From NCBI GenBank assembly GCA_949358305.1, contig OX442314.1, forward strand, positions 15,555,060-15,619,059: a stretch of DNA of 64,000 nt, read 5' to 3'. Origin of the DNA: Strigamia acuminata. Lineage: Eukaryota; Arthropoda; Chilopoda; Geophilomorpha; Linotaeniidae. Below the pieces are notes generated by a model, which was given only the letters and a program-made list of their open reading frames with translations, had not been told where the DNA came from and searched no databases. The position numbers and the translations under genes are program-made. Below, piece after piece: positions 60,066 through 64,000 of this stretch (positions within the stretch are counted from its first letter, which is position 1; the number at the start of each line of letters is the position of its first letter).

Positions 60066-63000
60066 CTGTTTAAAAAAAAAAAGTCTTCATCCAATTTGAA
60101 TAAAGCAACGTTCATTGCCTACAGCACGAGTGAGATTTACTGTATTTTTCCCCATCATATGCACGACACTTTTGTTCCTCTAACATTTTACGGCTTTCTC
60201 GTTTCAGTCAAACAAAACGTTTCAAGTGCCTGCACTCTCCCATCTGATTTAAGTGGATAACAATTTTCATGAAATTTCATCAAGAAGAAATATGTGAGAA
60301 AGTTGAACTGTCGGCCAGGTGGTGGATCTTGCAATCTCAACTCAAAGCAGACTGGAGACAGCAGACACTTCGCCTAAACATTTTAGGTCAAGTGAACACT
60401 TTTCATCTCACAAAAACCACACTCTTTCTTTGCTAAAAACAATTTCCGGTTCTTCAGATCCAAAATAAATAATATGTAAAATATTAAATTGTTATCATTA
60501 AGTTTGCCATGATCAGAGTTAGTTTAAGTGTGTAAAAAAATTCGAACTCGACAGCATAAATGCAGCTTTCCTGCATTGGCGCTATAAAACAAAAAAAACC
60601 AGCTGGGGGTGTCACTCTCCTCTGTTTCGATCTTTTGTTAAGAGTGTGCAGCAGTGGTAGTATCAGGTAGATCTCAGTGTTAGCAGTTTTTACAGGAAAT
60701 TTCCAAGTGCTGGATGGCTTCTAGAAAGTTTCGGCACAGCACTCTCTTCTGTCAATAACGATAACAAGAAACCAACAAATATCGGCGTTATTGACAAAAG
60801 TTGTTTATATTTACAGACACGAGGCGCATTAATCAAGTCATTTAGATTTGTTTACATCGAATGACTTTATGAATGCGCCTAGTGCTACGACATTAGAATT
60901 ACAAATGTTCTAAGCCGAGGCTAATTTTTTAAAAATATCACATTTAGCATTATTTTTTCATCAGTAAACTGCACAAAATTTAACATTTATGTGTTTGTTT
61001 GCATATAGTTACAAACATATTTGCCAAATTATATTCCGTCATTTAGTTTGCAAAATAAAATAAACTCCATTATAAATTTACGTTGATCAAATAAAGTGAA
61101 AATTCATTTACATAAATTTACAGGAGCAGTTAAACCCAACACAAGCAAATCAACTTTAACCTTAGGCCAATACAAGTAGTTGGCTTCCACCTGCACTTAG
61201 AAAGCGACTCATTAATGTATGAATTTAAAAACAACCTTTTTATTGCAAAACCACTACTTCTTGTTGACTGCTTGGTGAAGTCATAACATTCGGCTTTCAT
61301 ATTAAGTTTACACTTGCAAAACTTCCAGTTTGTTATTACATTCTATTTCAAGTTGTAAACAAATGTGAACCTATAAGTTTACACACACACACAATATGCA
61401 AAAAAGCGTAAACATTGTAAAAATTTTATGTATAAACTTTTATCCGAATGTCCTACGGCTGTCAGCTTAGTAAACATTCTCAAAGTGCAATACTGTAACA
61501 GTATATTCCGATGAATTTTTTATAAATACAAAATCTCATAGATAACGGTGAATATTGCTTAAAGTGAATCCAGAAAAGCAATATAAAAAAATGTAAAACT
61601 TTAATGTTAGTGCATCAAATAATCCTTCGGGGCTCAGCTATGAACCCAACTTTATGGGAAACAATGTGCGACGTTGATGAATACAGCAGAATTGCATTGC
61701 ATGAAATATACTTTCCACAAACTCGAACACTCGTACACGCCCCAGAACATGAGCAAACGTGTCATCGTCTGCTGGCCACAGTGGTAAAATACGATTATAA
61801 CTAAATCTGTCCCCACACTCTTCTAAAACTGCTTTATCGTGTGGTTTTTCTGGCCCCAGACCGCTTTTAATTTTTTTATGTCGTGAATAATTTTTAAGTG
61901 AACACTCTGTCTCGTATCAGATGGACAATCTAAAGCAGAGTATCATTCATGCTTCAACAAATGGAAGTTGAGAAAATAAGAAAGGATAGAAAAAGTGAAA
62001 CATGTCTCTTTTTTTATACTTTTCCCCCATCTTTCCTTTCATTTCTCTTCCGGTTGATGCTCTCATTTCAGTTAGGGATGGAGAGAGAGGGGAAGGAAAA
62101 AAAATCTCTTTTCCATCTCCAACTCACTTATCACATGTCACACGTTAGATGCCGGTTCTTTTCTCCAACAAGCTGTCAGAGTCAATCAGAAATCTTCTTT
62201 GCTTTTTGATGTACGAAGTGCCTCATCCTTAATTGACAAAAAAAAATGCAAATATATTTTTCTTATTGCTCAACAGTCTCGTGTTTGAAACATCAAACAG
62301 TTGAGTTTTCTATTAAAACTGATTTGCAAGTGCCAAACTTTTTCTTCCAACTCAAAAGTTTAAGCATAAAATACGGTTTCAAAAATGGCCTCACTTAACC
62401 ACTGCATAAAATACAGCACAACGTTTTGCTAAGATGCACTGCCATCGGTCTTGCGAATGCACACTAGAGAAACAAACTATAAGGTGTCCATAAATAATGT
62501 CACAAAGTCCAAAACCGCTAAGTTATGAGAAATGTAACTTTCTACAATTAATCACTGGCAAGGTGAAACTTCTGGACATTTATGTCTTTTGTCACATAAA
62601 TAAACATTGTTCGCGTTTTTAATCTTGCTAAAGTTTGAGCTTGCACGGGTTCCAACTTTTCGATAACATTACTTGGCGGTGGCATCAATTTTCGCAGATA
62701 ACATCTCAACATGTCTGCGACGCCTGTTATTGACTTGCACATTTTCGACAAAATGCTAGTCACTGTTCCATTACACATTCGACTAATGTTGCAAATAACA
62801 CTATCGCCAGGCTTGAATTATTGATTTGTCAAATTAAGAAAATTATCTTTCCAAGAGCTTTCATGAACTCGCACAAATTGCAACTTTAAAATCGATTGAT
62901 TTTCTGCAAAAAATTTAAATGCCAAAGAGACATCGCCTTTCTTTTCGCCATGGAATGTTTTTCATTGGAATTCTCTATAAGTGCATCTGTTTTTTCATTT

Positions 63001-63160
63001 TCATATCTTTATCAAATGGTAGCTAGTATCAATGTCAGTGGACATTGTCCATCGATCATAACGTCCAGAAAGAATTAAAGGTCGTCTATAATACCATTAA
63101 TAACGTCAATCTGTATTGTTCCACTGACATACCAACTTTACTAATTAGCTGCTAACTTAC
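60066..63160 (-). other. Intron of the Dscam-like gene
   Basis: About 3.1 kb. A minus-strand open frame at 62548-62817 looks more protein-like than its surroundings (CNGTVTSILSKMCKS, MPPPSNVIEKLEP) but has no recognisable family and no good splice sites. A GTGTCCATAAATAATGTCAC word at 62,486-62,505 lies beside it and may belong to an old transposon. No alternative transmembrane exon was recognised in this intron. Confidence 0.55.
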
Positions 63161-63328
63161 TTGTTGTTCGATATGTGGAGTATTTGCAACGTCTTGTAAA
63201 GCTACATACGCTCACGACGATGATAATACACGCCAAAAATGAAGCAACCAAAGGCATTACAACCGATATGTCCAAATAAAAAGAATTGCCGTCCTCTTCA
63301 CCACTGATCGGAATGATGGAAGACATCC
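63161..63328 (-). CDS. Dscam-like gene, transmembrane exon
   Basis: A 168-bp exon with acceptor CTCTTTAG and donor CAA|GTAAGT, phase 1 on both sides. It encodes a short extracellular stalk (MSSIIPISGEEDGNSFYLD), a hydrophobic segment of about 22 residues (ISVVMPLVASFLACIIIVVSV) and a basic stop-transfer sequence (CSFTRRCK). This anchors the receptor in the plasma membrane with the FNIII domains outside. Its position right after the last FNIII exon matches the Dscam gene plan. Insects are known to have two alternative copies of this exon in Dscam1, but only one is visible here. Confidence 0.9.
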
Positions 63329-63504
63329 CTAAAGAGTAAAATAAATCTGACATTTAAAATAACGTAAATCCCAGCATTACAAACATTTGTTATATAAAAA
63401 TCCTTAAATAACAATAGGTAACACACAACTAAAGAAGAAAGAAAACCAATTCATGTCTATTTCATTAATTTAGTAGTTTTTTTATTATATCTTTTTGCTC
63501 GCAC
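63329..63504 (-). other. Short intron of the Dscam-like gene
   Basis: 176 bp between the FNIII and transmembrane exons, starting GTGCGA and ending in a T-rich tract before TTTAG. Confidence 0.85.
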
Positions 63505-63795
63505 CTGGTATTGGAAGTGTGAACAGATTGTAGGTAGCATCTGTAGTTCCTGCATCGTTGTGTACAGTCACAAGAACAGTATAGTGTGTACTTGGTTGTA
63601 GTTCGGGTATGATGGCCCATTCGTGGTGAGGTTGAAGGTTATTTGACACCATTACCCAGTTAGTATCTGATGGTGCCTTGTACTGAATCATGAAATTGCG
63701 AATTGGACACCCGCTGTCTGGCCATTCGGCCAACCAAATCCCAATGGCAGTTGTGTTTGGATGAATGACAGTGTGTTGAGATGGAATTCCAGGAG
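63505..63795 (-). CDS. Dscam-like gene, last fibronectin type III exon
   Basis: A 291-bp exon with acceptor AATTTCAG and donor CCAG|GTGCGA, phase 1 on both sides. It encodes one nearly complete FNIII domain of about 96 residues: a WLAEWPDSGCPIRNF-type strand pair, IQYKAPSDTNWVMVSN, a STHYTVLVTVHNDAGTT F-G region and a closing TYNLFTLPIP. The GCPI-x-x-F, NW-x-x-VSN and HNDAG-T combination is characteristic of the membrane-proximal FNIII domain of Dscam. The domain is extracellular, part of the rod between the immunoglobulin region and the membrane. Upstream exons (Ig domains and FNIII 1-5) would lie beyond position 64,000. Confidence 0.92.
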
Positions 63796-64000
63796 CTGAA
63801 ATTGTTTTTAGAGGATTTCTTTTATAACAGTGAGCTTTGCTTTGGCCTTTAAGGAACCAGCCTTAAATGGGAAGACATATTAAACTTCGCAAATATAAAA
63901 TAAATTGTTTAAAAAAGAAATTGCAGGAAGCAATAAGCAATGTTAATAGACCATAAACTCGTCAGTTTATTTTTTAAATCAAATATTTAAACTTAACGGA
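63796..64000 (-). other. Intron leading out of the window
   Basis: No coding content. The upstream exons of the Dscam-like gene lie beyond the right edge. Confidence 0.7.

Noticed and set aside
1-64000. CRISPR arrays, bacterial operons or a prokaryotic defence system
   Set aside because: Spliced exons, SINE-like units and a gypsy retrotransposon show this is animal nuclear DNA, and no regularly spaced direct-repeat array exists.

Overview
This is animal genomic DNA, most likely from an arthropod. It is AT-rich (roughly two thirds A+T by eye), mostly non-coding, with short spliced exons, simple repeats, small inverted-repeat elements and one full-length LTR retrotransposon. The arthropod call rests on a set of minus-strand exons at 52.8-63.8 kb. 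They splice together in matching phase into a membrane-proximal fibronectin type III domain, a transmembrane segment and a cytoplasmic tail with the YDD-x-CPYATF motif typical of arthropod Dscam. The species cannot be named from the sequence.

Layout. 1-21,991: no exon I can support. It holds a two-copy 46-bp tandem repeat, small inverted-repeat elements near 2.2-2.5 kb, a dispersed repeat near 17 kb, a degenerate 5S-rRNA-like unit at 17.48-17.74 kb and a tRNA-like unit at 20.9 kb. 21,992-22,067 (minus): a first coding exon encoding a signal peptide, with a good splice donor and a GC/CpG-rich 5' region up to about 22.5 kb. Its later exons would lie left of 21,992, probably outside the window, so much of the left third may be intron 1 of this gene.

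24,685-36,182: an 11,498-bp Ty3/gypsy-type LTR retrotransposon. Its 610-bp LTRs look identical, and it is flanked by a 4-bp target duplication (ACAT). It has an 18-nt primer-binding site matching the tRNA-Pro type, a long Gag (about 847 aa), and Pol in the -1 frame reached through an A-AAA-AAA slippery run abutting the Gag stop. A third 904-aa ORF of unknown function sits where env would be, followed by a polypurine tract. A 303-bp hAT-type MITE with an 8-bp target duplication has inserted between the first and second catalytic aspartates of the integrase, so this very young copy is already broken.

36,183-52,795: intergenic DNA with repeats. One is a second, split copy of the 17-kb repeat. 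Others are a possible hAT-like MITE at 39.0 kb and a CpG-rich 63-codon ORF of unknown meaning at 50.5 kb. 52,796-63,795 (minus): the 3' end of the Dscam-like gene, eight exons with long AT-rich introns. The Dscam-like 3' end and the signal-peptide exon are on the same strand, one after the other. They could be neighbouring members of a receptor family, but nothing here proves it.
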